From: Candidatus Sediminicultor sextus
Lineage (GTDB): Bacteria; Atribacterota; Phoenicimicrobiia; Phoenicimicrobiales; Phoenicimicrobiaceae
Length of the DNA stretch: 7,046 bases
Direction: 5' to 3'
NCBI GenBank assembly: GCA_014894735.1
Contig: JADBKX010000152.1
Span: forward strand, 2,432-9,477
Below the pieces are notes generated by a model. It searched no databases and was not told the DNA's origin. It saw nothing but the letters and a program-made list of their open reading frames with translations. Both the position numbers and the translations under genes were made by a program. Positions 1-5,944 of the stretch are shown piece by piece. Position 1 is the stretch's first letter. Each line of letters opens with the position of its first letter.

Positions 1-234
1 AAAACTTGTGAGTAATTGCAAGCACAAAAAGGTTTTTATGGCAAAATAAATCCATTCTTAAGTATTCTTACAAAGGTTTTTCTATTCTAGCACAGACAGT
101 TTTTTTAAAAGATAACGCAAAGCTAAAAGTGCAAAGTGTAAAATAAAACTCAAAACTCAAAATTATGAAAAAAGTTTTAAATTTTTAATTATAATTTTTA
201 GTTTTTCGCTTTAAACCCTAAGTTTTAGCTAGGT
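1..234. other. Gene-free AT-rich upstream region
   Basis: No coding region can be supported here or in the rest of the 385 bp before glmS. All + strand frames close quickly: frame 1 stops at 13-15 and frame 2 at 47-49. The sequence is AT-rich, with A- and T-runs and short repeated words such as AAAGGTTTTT near 28 and 74. The first 15 bases could be the last codons of an upstream gene, but that is too short to judge. A palindromic element and the glmS promoter lie in or next to this stretch and are listed separately. Confidence 0.6.
121..230. repeat. Imperfect palindromic element before glmS
   Basis: The ends are a perfect 8 bp inverted repeat, AGCTAAAA (121-128) and TTTTAGCT (223-230). Inside, 152-166 pairs with 191-205 at 14 of 15 positions (mismatch C158/T199), around an A/T-rich centre. 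The remaining arm sequence is only loosely complementary. It resembles a degenerate miniature inverted-repeat element or repeat-word palindrome. No flanking target duplication is obvious. The right end lies 4 bp from the probable glmS -10 box, so it may influence or have supplied part of that promoter (inference). Confidence 0.6.
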
Positions 235-240
235 TATAAT
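211..240 (+). promoter_or_regulatory. Probable glmS promoter
   Basis: A perfect -10 hexamer TATAAT is at 235-240. The best -35 candidate is the weak TTAAAC at 211-216, with an 18 bp spacer and 3 of 6 consensus matches. Transcription would start near 247, giving a leader of about 140 nt before the glmS ATG. The -10 is convincing for a sigma-A/sigma-70 site, but in such AT-rich DNA the -35 is not decisive. Confidence 0.5.
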
Positions 241-303
241 ACAATTGCTTAAAAAAGTTCTTAGATATTAAGGTATTTATTGTAGAAGTAGAAACAGTGG
301 AGA

Positions 304-349
304 ACCCTATTATCTTTCTAAATGGATTGGTAATAGGGTATTTATTTTT
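304..349 (+). terminator. Hairpin plus U-rich tract in glmS leader (possible attenuator)
   Basis: ACCCTATTATC (304-314) pairs with GGTAATAGGGT (329-339). This gives an 11 bp stem, including one G-U pair, around a 14 nt loop. A U-rich run follows at 341-349, as in an intrinsic terminator. It lies between the likely glmS promoter and the glmS start, so it could be a leader attenuator. The upstream segment 266-274 can pair with 304-312 at 7 of 9 positions, a weaker, mutually exclusive alternative. It could instead simply terminate upstream transcription. No ligand or known riboswitch class is recognised. Confidence 0.5.
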
Positions 350-385
350 AAAAAGCAAATATTTAATTTAAGAAAGGATTAAAAA

Positions 386-2215
386 ATGTGTGGAATAATT
401 GGATATATTGGTTCAAAAGAAGCAGTACCCATTTTGTTAGATGGATTAAAGAAATTAGAATATCGGGGATATGATTCTGCAGGTATTGCTGTATTGAAAG
501 ATAATAAAATTAAAATAGTAAAATGTAAAGGAAAGGTAGCCAAATTAGAAAATTTATTAGAAAAAGATGCCCCGAAAGGTAATATAGGATTAGGACATAC
601 CAGATGGGCTACCCACGGGAAACCTAACGATATAAATGCGCATCCTCACAATGGATGTAATTCAGAAATAGTGGTAGTGCATAATGGTATTATAGAGAAC
701 TATATGTCTTTAAGAGAAAGATTAATTTTGGAAGGGCATAACTTTATATCTGAAACAGATACCGAGGTTCTTCCCCATTTGATAGAAAGTAATTATCACA
801 ATGATTTTACTTTAGCAGTAAAGGAATCTTTAAAAGAAATAGAAGGTTCTTACGCTATCGGAGTTATTTCTACTCGTGATCCGGGAAAAATTGTCGCTTC
901 ACGTTGCGGGAGCCCCTTGATTATCGGAATAGGAGAAGGAGAAATGTTTTTAGCTTCTGATATCCCCGCTTTACTTATTTATACCAATAGGGTAATCTTT
1001 TTGGAAGAAAGAGAAATTGCTACTATAACCAAAGATGGAGTAGAGATAATTAATTCCAAAGGTAAAATTTTACATAAAAAAGTAATAAATATTGATTGGG
1101 GTGAAGAGATGATAGAAAAGAGTGGATATAAACATTTTATGCTAAAAGAAATTTTTCAAGAAACTATGGTTATTCGTAATAATTTAGAAGGTAGAATTAA
1201 TTTGTCTACAAAAACACTGCAACCTGAAAACCTACCTCTTCCTTTAGATAGAATTAAGGAAATAGAAAGAATATCTATTTTGGCTTGCGGGTCTTCTTAT
1301 TATACGGCTTTAGCGGGTAAATATATTTTTGAGGAGTTAACTGGTATTCCGGTAGAGGTGGATTATAGTTCTGAATTTAGATACAGAAAAATATTACTGG
1401 GCAAAAAAGATCTAGCTATTCTGATATCTCAATCAGGAGAAACTGCGGATACCCTAGCTGCTTTAAGAGCTTGCCGGAAAGCTGGTTCTTACATATTGGC
1501 TCTTACTAATGTAAGGGGAAGTGCTATCAGTCGGGAAGCAGATAGTGTAATGTATATTAAGGCGGGTCCGGAAATAGGTGTGGCCACCACAAAAGCTTTT
1601 GTTAGTCAATTAATGTGCCTTTACATACTATCTCTCTATTTTGCTCAAGTTAGGAAAACTCTTGATTTATCGGAGATTAATAAAATAATTTCCGAGTTAA
1701 TAAAGATTCCTCAAATGGTCGAGATTATCTTGCTTAAGGAACCAGAAATTATAAAATTAAGTGAAGAATTTCATAAATATCATAATTTTCTTTATCTGGG
1801 GCGAGGGATTAATTATCCTATTGCTTTAGAGGGGGCTTTAAAACTTAAAGAGATTTCTTATATTCATGCTGAAGGGTATGCAGCAGGAGAGATGAAACAC
1901 GGCCCTATTGCTCTTTTAGATAAGACTTTTCCTGTAGTGGTAATCGTACCCCAGGATAAAGTTTATACTAAAGTGATTAATAATATAAAGGAAGTTAAAG
2001 CTCGAGATACTCTGGTATTAGCCATTGCTACAGAAGGTGATAAAGAAATTATCAATATAGCAGATAAAGTTATTTATATCCCTAAAACTTTGGATATACT
2101 ATATCCTATTCTATCGGTTATACCTTTACAATTATTTGCATATCACATTGCTGACAGATTGGGATGCGATGTAGATAAACCGAGAAATTTGGCTAAAAGC
2201 GTTACCGTGGAATAA
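386..2215 (+). CDS. glmS: Glutamine--fructose-6-phosphate aminotransferase (isomerizing)
   Basis: GlmS makes glucosamine-6-phosphate from fructose-6-phosphate and glutamine, the entry step to UDP-GlcNAc, peptidoglycan and other amino sugars; it is cytosolic. The 609 aa length matches the family. The N-terminal Ntn glutaminase domain (about 1-220) begins MCGIIGYIG, so Cys2 becomes the N-terminal nucleophile after Met removal. GHTRWATHG (70-78) and HNGIIENY (99-106) are the usual glutamine-site motifs. Two SIS sugar-isomerase domains follow, about 290-420 (CGSSYY 301-306, SQSGET 348-353) and 460-595. Active-site E489, H505 and K604 (in the C-terminal LAKSVTVE) correspond to E. coli Glu488, His504 and Lys603. 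The ATG is preceded by AGAAAGGA (371-378). It appears monocistronic, with its own promoter and a hairpin-bearing leader. No ribozyme core was found upstream. Confidence 0.98.
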   Translation: MCGIIGYIGSKEAVPILLDGLKKLEYRGYDSAGIAVLKDNKIKIVKCKGKVAKLENLLEKDAPKGNIGLGHTRWATHGKPNDINAHPHNGCNSEIVVVHNGIIENYMSLRERLILEGHNFISETDTEVLPHLIESNYHNDFTLAVKESLKEIEGSYAIGVISTRDPGKIVASRCGSPLIIGIGEGEMFLASDIPALLIYTNRVIFLEEREIATITKDGVEIINSKGKILHKKVINIDWGEEMIEKSGYKHFMLKEIFQETMVIRNNLEGRINLSTKTLQPENLPLPLDRIKEIERISILACGSSYYTALAGKYIFEELTGIPVEVDYSSEFRYRKILLGKKDLAILISQSGETADTLAALRACRKAGSYILALTNVRGSAISREADSVMYIKAGPEIGVATTKAFVSQLMCLYILSLYFAQVRKTLDLSEINKIISELIKIPQMVEIILLKEPEIIKLSEEFHKYHNFLYLGRGINYPIALEGALKLKEISYIHAEGYAAGEMKHGPIALLDKTFPVVVIVPQDKVYTKVINNIKEVKARDTLVLAIATEGDKEIINIADKVIYIPKTLDILYPILSVIPLQLFAYHIADRLGCDVDKPRNLAKSVTVE

Positions 2216-2345
2216 AAACAGGAAAGAATAGTATTTTATTGGTTATTGCTCGTGTAAACTTTGATAGGACAGTAAGATAAAGAAAGGAAGAGTAATTTTC
2301 TTGTATTTTCTATATTATTTTTTTATGAATCTTTTCTTTTTTTTT

Positions 2346-2382
2346 ACGAAGTACAGGATATTCGATACGTAATACGAATAAT
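2346..2382. repeat. GATACG-type repeat-word fragment before glnA promoter
   Basis: This stretch contains TTCGATACGTAATACGAA (2361-2378), built from the same ATACG words seen at 5360-5390 and 6950-6973. It follows a run of nine T (2337-2345) and ends about 9 bp before the glnA -35 box. It looks like a short or decayed relative of the longer spacer repeats. The rest of the 245 bp glmS-glnA spacer shows T- and A-rich runs but no convincing terminator hairpin. Confidence 0.45.
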
Positions 2383-2390
2383 AATCTATT

Positions 2391-2419
2391 TTGTAAAATT
2401 ATTAGAGAAAGAGTATAAT
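2391..2419 (+). promoter_or_regulatory. glnA promoter
   Basis: TTGTAA (-35, 2391-2396) and TATAAT (-10, 2414-2419) are separated by 17 bp, a near-consensus sigma-A/sigma-70 promoter. The predicted start near 2426 leaves a leader of about 35 nt that carries the strong GAGGAGG ribosome site (2445-2451). This is the best promoter in the window and implies that glnA is transcribed independently of glmS. There is no sigma-54 (GGcacg-N4-ttGC) site. Confidence 0.75.
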
Positions 2420-2460
2420 TGTAAAAACGTATTAAAAAAACTTTGAGGAGGAAGATATAA

Positions 2461-3789
2461 ATGGAAAAAATGACCAAAGAAATGATTTTAAATAAGGCTA
2501 AAGAGCTAAATATAAAATTTATAAGATTGAGATTTACCGATATTTTGGGAATGCCTAAGAATGTAGAAATTCCGATAAGAGAACTGAAAAAAGCCCTTAA
2601 TGGGGAGATTATGTTCGACGGCTCTTCTATCCAGGGTTTTGTGCGGATTGAAGAATCAGATATGTTTTTAAAACCAGATTACTCTACTTTTATGGTAAAC
2701 CCATGGGAAGAAGAAAAAGATGTTGCTCGAATTACCTGTGATGTCTATAATCCTGATGGTTCGCCCTTTGATGGTTGCCCCCGAACTAACCTAAAGAGAG
2801 TGCTAAGAGAAGTAGAAGAGATGGGATTTACCACTAACTTTGGACCAGAGATGGAATTTTTTCTATTTTTTAGAAATGAGGGAGGAGAAGCGACTACCAA
2901 GACTCATGACCGAGGAGGGTACTTCGATCTTTTACCTGTTGATTTAGGGGAAGAAGCGAGAAGGGATATGGTAATATCCTTGGAAAAATTGGGATTTGAA
3001 ATTGAGGCCTCACATCACGAAGTTGCTCCCGGTCAGCATGAGATTGATTTCAGGTATTGCGATGCTCTCACTGCTGCCGATAGAATAATGACTTTAAAAC
3101 TCACCGGTAAAACCATAGCTTTAAAACATAATTTACATGTTACCTTTATGCCCAAGCCTGTTTTCGGAATAAATGGTTCTGGTATGCACACTCATATTTC
3201 ACTATTAAAAAATGGTAAGAATGTCTTTTATGACCCAAAGGGAAAATGTGAACTGAGCAAAGAAGCCTTATATTTTATAGGTGGATTATTAAGACATGCC
3301 AAAGGTTTTACCGCTATTACCAATCCTTTGGTAAATTCTTATAAGAGGTTAACTCCTGGTTACGAAGCGCCGGTTTATATTGCCTGGTCAGAGAGAAATC
3401 GCAGCCCTTTAATTAGAGTACCGGCAGCTAGAGGAGAAGGTGCTAGAGCTGAGCTGAGAAGTCCTGATCCATCCTGTAACCCTTATTTGGCTTTTGCAGT
3501 AATTCTAAAAGCAGGAATAGATGGAATTAAAAATCAGATTGATCCGGGAGAGCCGGTAAGTCAAAATATTTACACTATGAGTAAAGAGGAGAAAAAATCT
3601 CTGGGTATTGAAAGTTTACCTTCTACTTTGAACGAAGCTTTGCTAGAATTAGATAAGGACGAAGTAATAAAATCTGCTTTAACTAATCATATTTTAGAAA
3701 ATTATATCGATGCCAAGAGAGAAGAATGGGAAAGTTATCGAATTCGAGTTCACCAGTGGGAATTGGATAGATATTTGATGATTTATTAA
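2461..3789 (+). CDS. glnA: Glutamine synthetase, type I (GSI-alpha-like)
   Basis: This cytosolic dodecameric enzyme makes glutamine from glutamate, ammonia and ATP. The 442 aa protein has the beta-grasp domain (about 15-100) with DGSS (53-56), then the catalytic domain. Visible active-site motifs are GPEMEF (128-133; metal-binding E130/E132), HHEVAPGQHE (185-194), NGSGMHTH (238-245), the Glu flap NPLVNSYKRLTPGYEAP (288-304), NRSPLIR (313-319) and ELRSPDP (331-337). The length near 444 aa and the segment NIYTMSKEE (369-377) match the Bacillus-type GSI-alpha form, not the longer adenylylated GSI-beta. Arg62 in FVRIEESD corresponds to the Arg62 linked to glutamine feedback inhibition in B. subtilis GS. 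The ATG has an excellent GAGGAGG site 9 nt upstream. Its product feeds GlmS, encoded next door. Confidence 0.97.
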   Translation: MEKMTKEMILNKAKELNIKFIRLRFTDILGMPKNVEIPIRELKKALNGEIMFDGSSIQGFVRIEESDMFLKPDYSTFMVNPWEEEKDVARITCDVYNPDGSPFDGCPRTNLKRVLREVEEMGFTTNFGPEMEFFLFFRNEGGEATTKTHDRGGYFDLLPVDLGEEARRDMVISLEKLGFEIEASHHEVAPGQHEIDFRYCDALTAADRIMTLKLTGKTIALKHNLHVTFMPKPVFGINGSGMHTHISLLKNGKNVFYDPKGKCELSKEALYFIGGLLRHAKGFTAITNPLVNSYKRLTPGYEAPVYIAWSERNRSPLIRVPAARGEGARAELRSPDPSCNPYLAFAVILKAGIDGIKNQIDPGEPVSQNIYTMSKEEKKSLGIESLPSTLNEALLELDKDEVIKSALTNHILENYIDAKREEWESYRIRVHQWELDRYLMIY

Positions 3790-3808
3790 TTGCAAGCGTG
3801 TAGAAATA

Positions 3809-3957
3809 CAGCAATGAGTAGTATGTAATGAGAAATGAGCTTATATTTTAAAGTTTACAAAAACAGATTACTTGTCACATATTACAAATCATACAACTTG
3901 CTTACAAAAGCTGTGTAACTAGCAAACCAAATAACCAACTAACTATCTAACTAAACG
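3809..3957. repeat. Repeat-word mosaic between glnA and threonine aldolase gene
   Basis: The 248 bp spacer holds short imperfect words. ATGAG/GTAATGAG motifs occur at 3814-3840, and a roughly inverse-complementary counterpart occurs at 3874-3896 (TCACATATTACAAATCATAC). A CTAACTA-type run follows at 3936-3954 (CAACTAACTATCTAACTAA), akin to the CACTAACGACTA words further downstream. The arms are too degenerate for a firm hairpin. No gene is seen, and no intrinsic terminator follows glnA. Confidence 0.4.
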
Positions 3958-3971
3958 TATTAGCTGTACGC

Positions 3972-3977
3972 TATAAT
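3972..3977 (+). promoter_or_regulatory. Possible -10 box for threonine aldolase gene
   Basis: A perfect TATAAT lies 60 bp before the open frame of the aldolase gene. No recognisable -35 is found at 16-18 bp spacing (the sequence there is ACTAA-rich), so this is a candidate only. The long spacer and good -10 make independent transcription plausible. Confidence 0.35.
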
Positions 3978-4037
3978 ATATCTAATATTAAATGCGAAAT
4001 ACAATATAAGAAAAAAACTTTAAATTCTTTAATTTAT

Positions 4038-5105
4038 ATGCTGGAGGTGAAAATTATTAGTAATTATCAGTTAAAAAAAATTGATTTAAGAAGTGATACA
4101 GTTACCTTACCAACTGATGAGATGCGAGATGCTATGAAAAATGCAAAAGTGGGAGACGATGTTTACCAAGAGGACCCTACCGTTAATCGATTGGAAGAAT
4201 TGGCTGCAAAAAAAATTGGGAAAGAAGCAGCGTTATTTGTACCCAGTGGCACTATGGGTAATCTTATTGCGATATTGACTCATTGCCAAAGAGGAGATGA
4301 AGTAATTTTAGAGAGGGACTCCCATATTTATTATTACGAGGTAGGCGGTATGTCGGCAGTAGCAGGAGTGATACCACGGTTGATTGTCGGGGATAAAGGA
4401 ATTCCTGATACTCAGGATATTAAAATGGCCTTGAGGGGTGAAAATCTTCATTACCCTAAGACAACTTTAATCTGTCTGGAAAATACTCATAATCGAGCAG
4501 GTGGAACAATTATCCCACCGAAAGTAACCGAAGAAATCTGCCAATTAGCCCATCAACGGAATATTCCAATTCATTTAGACGGTGCTCGAATATTTAATGC
4601 CGCCATCGCATTAAATATTGAACCCGTTCTTCTCGCTAAAAATGTTGATTCAGTGATGTTCTGTCTTTCCAAAGGTTTAAGTGCTCCGGTAGGGTCAATT
4701 TTGGCCGGTTCAAAGGAATTTATTAAAAGAGCACGTAAAAATAGAAAGATGCTGGGTGGAGGGATGAGGCAGGCAGGTATTTTGGCAGCAGCTGGTATAA
4801 TTGCCCTTGAAAAAATGGTAGATAGATTAAAAGAAGACCACAAAAACGCCCGTATTTTAGGTGAAGGTTTAGCTGATATAGGTGGAATAAAAGTTGATTT
4901 AGAAACAGTTCAAACTAATATGGTCTGTTTCGACCTTAATGAATCTGGTATGGATACTTGCCAATTTTTACCAAAGTTGGCAGAATATAATATATTGGGT
5001 TCACCGCGACCACCTACCAAAGTTCGTTTGGTTACTCATTACGGAATTAGTGAAAATGATATTTATGCCACTATAAAGACGATAAAAGAAATAGTCAGAA
5101 ATTAG
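4038..5105 (+). CDS. ltaE: Low-specificity L-threonine aldolase
   Basis: This PLP enzyme (fold type I) cleaves L-threonine or L-allo-threonine to glycine and acetaldehyde. Numbering from the ATG at 4038 (355 aa), the motifs are DLRSDTVTLPT (16-26), GDDVYQEDP (39-47), SGTMGN (70-75), the cofactor-stacking His96 in RDSHIYYYE, HLDGARIFNA (179-188, PLP-nitrogen Asp181), the Schiff-base Lys212 in LSKGLSAPVGS, GGGMRQAG (240-247) and RLVTHYGI (330-337). The catalytic set is complete. The start is uncertain: a strong GGAGGTGA (4043-4050) lies just inside the frame, and the ATG itself has no clear ribosome site. Initiation may be at an ATT codon at 4053 or 4056, which would remove 5-6 residues. The gene stands alone between two repeat-rich spacers. 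The function is firm; the symbol ltaE follows E. coli usage. Confidence 0.95.
   Translation: MLEVKIISNYQLKKIDLRSDTVTLPTDEMRDAMKNAKVGDDVYQEDPTVNRLEELAAKKIGKEAALFVPSGTMGNLIAILTHCQRGDEVILERDSHIYYYEVGGMSAVAGVIPRLIVGDKGIPDTQDIKMALRGENLHYPKTTLICLENTHNRAGGTIIPPKVTEEICQLAHQRNIPIHLDGARIFNAAIALNIEPVLLAKNVDSVMFCLSKGLSAPVGSILAGSKEFIKRARKNRKMLGGGMRQAGILAAAGIIALEKMVDRLKEDHKNARILGEGLADIGGIKVDLETVQTNMVCFDLNESGMDTCQFLPKLAEYNILGSPRPPTKVRLVTHYGISENDIYATIKTIKEIVRN
4043..4050 (+). promoter_or_regulatory. Shine-Dalgarno inside the apparent start of ltaE
   Basis: GGAGGTGA is an almost full-length match to the 16S rRNA anti-Shine-Dalgarno complement. It lies downstream of the ATG at 4038. No NTG codon occurs at a suitable distance after it. 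The in-frame codons at 4053 and 4056 are both ATT, 5 and 8 nt after GGAGG. This points to a rare AUU start, or to a misleading ribosome-site match. Confidence 0.55.
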
Positions 5106-5152
5106 TATATAGTATTCCATTCTAGCGGATAGCGTTTAGCATATAGAAGTAT

Positions 5153-5180
5153 AGTATCGAGTATCAAGTATCGAGTATAT
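5153..5180. repeat. 7 bp tandem repeat, four units
   Basis: The units are AGTATCG, AGTATCA, AGTATCG and AGTATAT in direct succession. They are near the inverse complement of the CGATACT-type words in the repeats at 5360-5390 and 6961-6973. For example, GTATCG (5154-5159 and 5168-5173) can pair with CGATAC (5385-5390). It may therefore be the left arm of a larger, decayed inverted structure spanning this spacer. Confidence 0.6.
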
Positions 5181-5291
5181 AGCTAAGAAAATAAGAAACA
5201 GAAGTAGAAAAAGATATCGTCTCAAAGCAACTAATAAAGCGGCAAATCAGGTAACTGGCTAACGGTTAATATATAGTATATCGTGAGAAAT

Positions 5292-5417
5292 TTAGAATCA
5301 AGTAGTTAGAATAAAAATAAATCTAAATTAAAAAGAAAAAAATATCGGAATATTTACGAGATACGCAATATGCAATACGCGATGCGATACACTAACGACT
5401 ATTCACTAACGACTAAT
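5292..5417. repeat. Dispersed spacer repeat, copy A
   Basis: This is colinear with copy B at 6868-6986. Three exact cores occur in the same order: TTAGAATAAAAATAAA (5306-5321 = 6888-6903), GATACGCAATA (5360-5370 = 6950-6960) and CGATACACTAACGACTA (5385-5401 = 6968-6984). Diverged sequence of similar composition lies between them, for example CGGAATATTTAC versus CGGAATCTTTAC. The element ends 3 bp before the thioesterase Shine-Dalgarno. It encodes nothing recognisable. Confidence 0.8.
5390..5417. repeat. Tandem CACTAACGACTA duplication
   Basis: Two adjacent 14 bp units, CACTAACGACTATT (5390-5403) and CACTAACGACTAAT (5404-5417), differ at one position. Copy B has only one such unit (6973-6986), so copy A gained, or B lost, one unit. 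This is typical of slippage-prone short repeats. Confidence 0.8.
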
Positions 5418-5420
5418 TAC

Positions 5421-5428
5421 AGGGAGGT
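5421..5428 (+). promoter_or_regulatory. Ribosome-binding site that fixes the thioesterase start at TTG 5436
   Basis: AGGGAGGT lies 7 nt before TTG at 5436-5438, the expected spacing. The upstream in-frame ATG codons at 5370 and 5382 lack a ribosome site and lie within repeat DNA. The TTG start also gives an N-terminus typical of the family, a few residues before the conserved CFVCG segment. Confidence 0.8.
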
Positions 5429-5435
5429 TTTACTT

Positions 5436-5873
5436 TTGCAAGGTTTACCAGGATATAAAAACTGTTTTGTTTGTGGGAAAGATAATCCCATCGGTTTAAA
5501 CATTGCTTTTTTTAGAGATCAGGATAAAATTAAAGCGGAGTTTATTCCCGAACCAAAACATCAAGGCTTTAAAGGAATTGTTCACGGAGGAATATTATTT
5601 TCTATTTTAGATGAGATAATGGGTAGAACTGCAATCATAACTAAGGATGTTATCACTATGACCGTAGAAATAAACATCAAATACAGAAAAAAAGCCCTGG
5701 TAGGTGAAAAAATTATCTTTACCGCACAGATGACTAAAGATTTAGGCAGAATGATTGAGGCTCAAGCGGAAGCTCGTTCGCAAGATGGCACTTTATTAAC
5801 CGAGGCAAAGGGGAAATTTATAGCTATATCTAAAGAGATGCAGAGAGAAGTAGAGGAATATTGCAATTCTTAG
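5436..5873 (+). CDS. PaaI/hotdog-fold acyl thioesterase family protein
   Basis: This is a 145 aa single-domain hotdog protein, predicted to be a cytosolic thioesterase acting on an acyl-CoA or acyl-ACP; the substrate cannot be read from the sequence. From the TTG start, the N-terminus carries CFVCGKDNPIGLN (10-22), a Cys-x-x-Cys segment seen in one PaaI-like subgroup. The fold's signature HGGI (50-53) is followed by the central helix SILDEIMGRTA (56-66), with D59/E60 as the likely catalytic acid region. The strand MTVEINIKYRKKALVGEKI (75-93) and the C-terminal AEARSQDGTLLTEAKGKFIAI (111-131) complete the pattern. The frame extends upstream to an ATG at 5370, but that adds only repeat-derived residues. 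It lies 71 bp before fxsA, possibly in one transcript with fxsA and acpS. Confidence 0.88.
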   Translation: MQGLPGYKNCFVCGKDNPIGLNIAFFRDQDKIKAEFIPEPKHQGFKGIVHGGILFSILDEIMGRTAIITKDVITMTVEINIKYRKKALVGEKIIFTAQMTKDLGRMIEAQAEARSQDGTLLTEAKGKFIAISKEMQREVEEYCNS

Positions 5874-5944
5874 ATTAATTTAAAACTATTGTTAGATAAA
5901 ATCAATTTAAAAAATATTAGATTACTAATAAATGGGAGTAAACG

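Larger units (their letters stand above)
5106..5435. other. 330 bp non-coding spacer rich in short repeats
   Basis: There is no supportable gene. The open frame from an ATG at 5370 into the thioesterase runs through repeat words and lacks a ribosome site, so it is not treated as coding. From left to right the spacer holds TATAG/AGCG-type words (5104-5150), a 7 bp tandem repeat (5153-5180), an AG-rich stretch without clear structure (5181-5290), and the longer repeat element (5292-5417) that ends beside the ribosome site. I see no good promoter or terminator. Confidence 0.6.

Noticed and set aside
1..92. Divergent minus-strand gene: TGCTAGAAT extended -10-like box (84-92) and a minus ATG at 55 open to the window edge
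   Set aside because: Only 18 codons are visible, with no clear ribosome site or -35 and no recognisable protein sequence.
241..385. glmS ribozyme upstream of glmS
   Set aside because: The conserved core around the cleavage site (AGCGCC) and the GC-rich paired regions are absent; the leader is AT-rich with one simple hairpin.
2279..2345. Intrinsic terminator after glmS (A/G-rich and T/C-rich arms plus T9 run)
   Set aside because: The arms pair only weakly, lack G-C pairs and enclose a long loop; the T-run alone is not enough.
2420..2436. GlnR-like box (TGTNA-N7-TNACA) at the glnA start region
   Set aside because: One conserved base mismatches, and the match is easily met by chance in this AT-rich sequence; no GlnR gene is visible.
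4571..4843. 90-codon minus-strand open frame inside ltaE
   Set aside because: It is fully antisense to a well-conserved enzyme gene and its product resembles nothing known; it is a shadow frame.
5106..5435. CRISPR-like array or small gene in the repeat-rich spacer
   Set aside because: Repeats are short, degenerate and tandem without unique spacers of regular length, and no frame has a ribosome site and family likeness.
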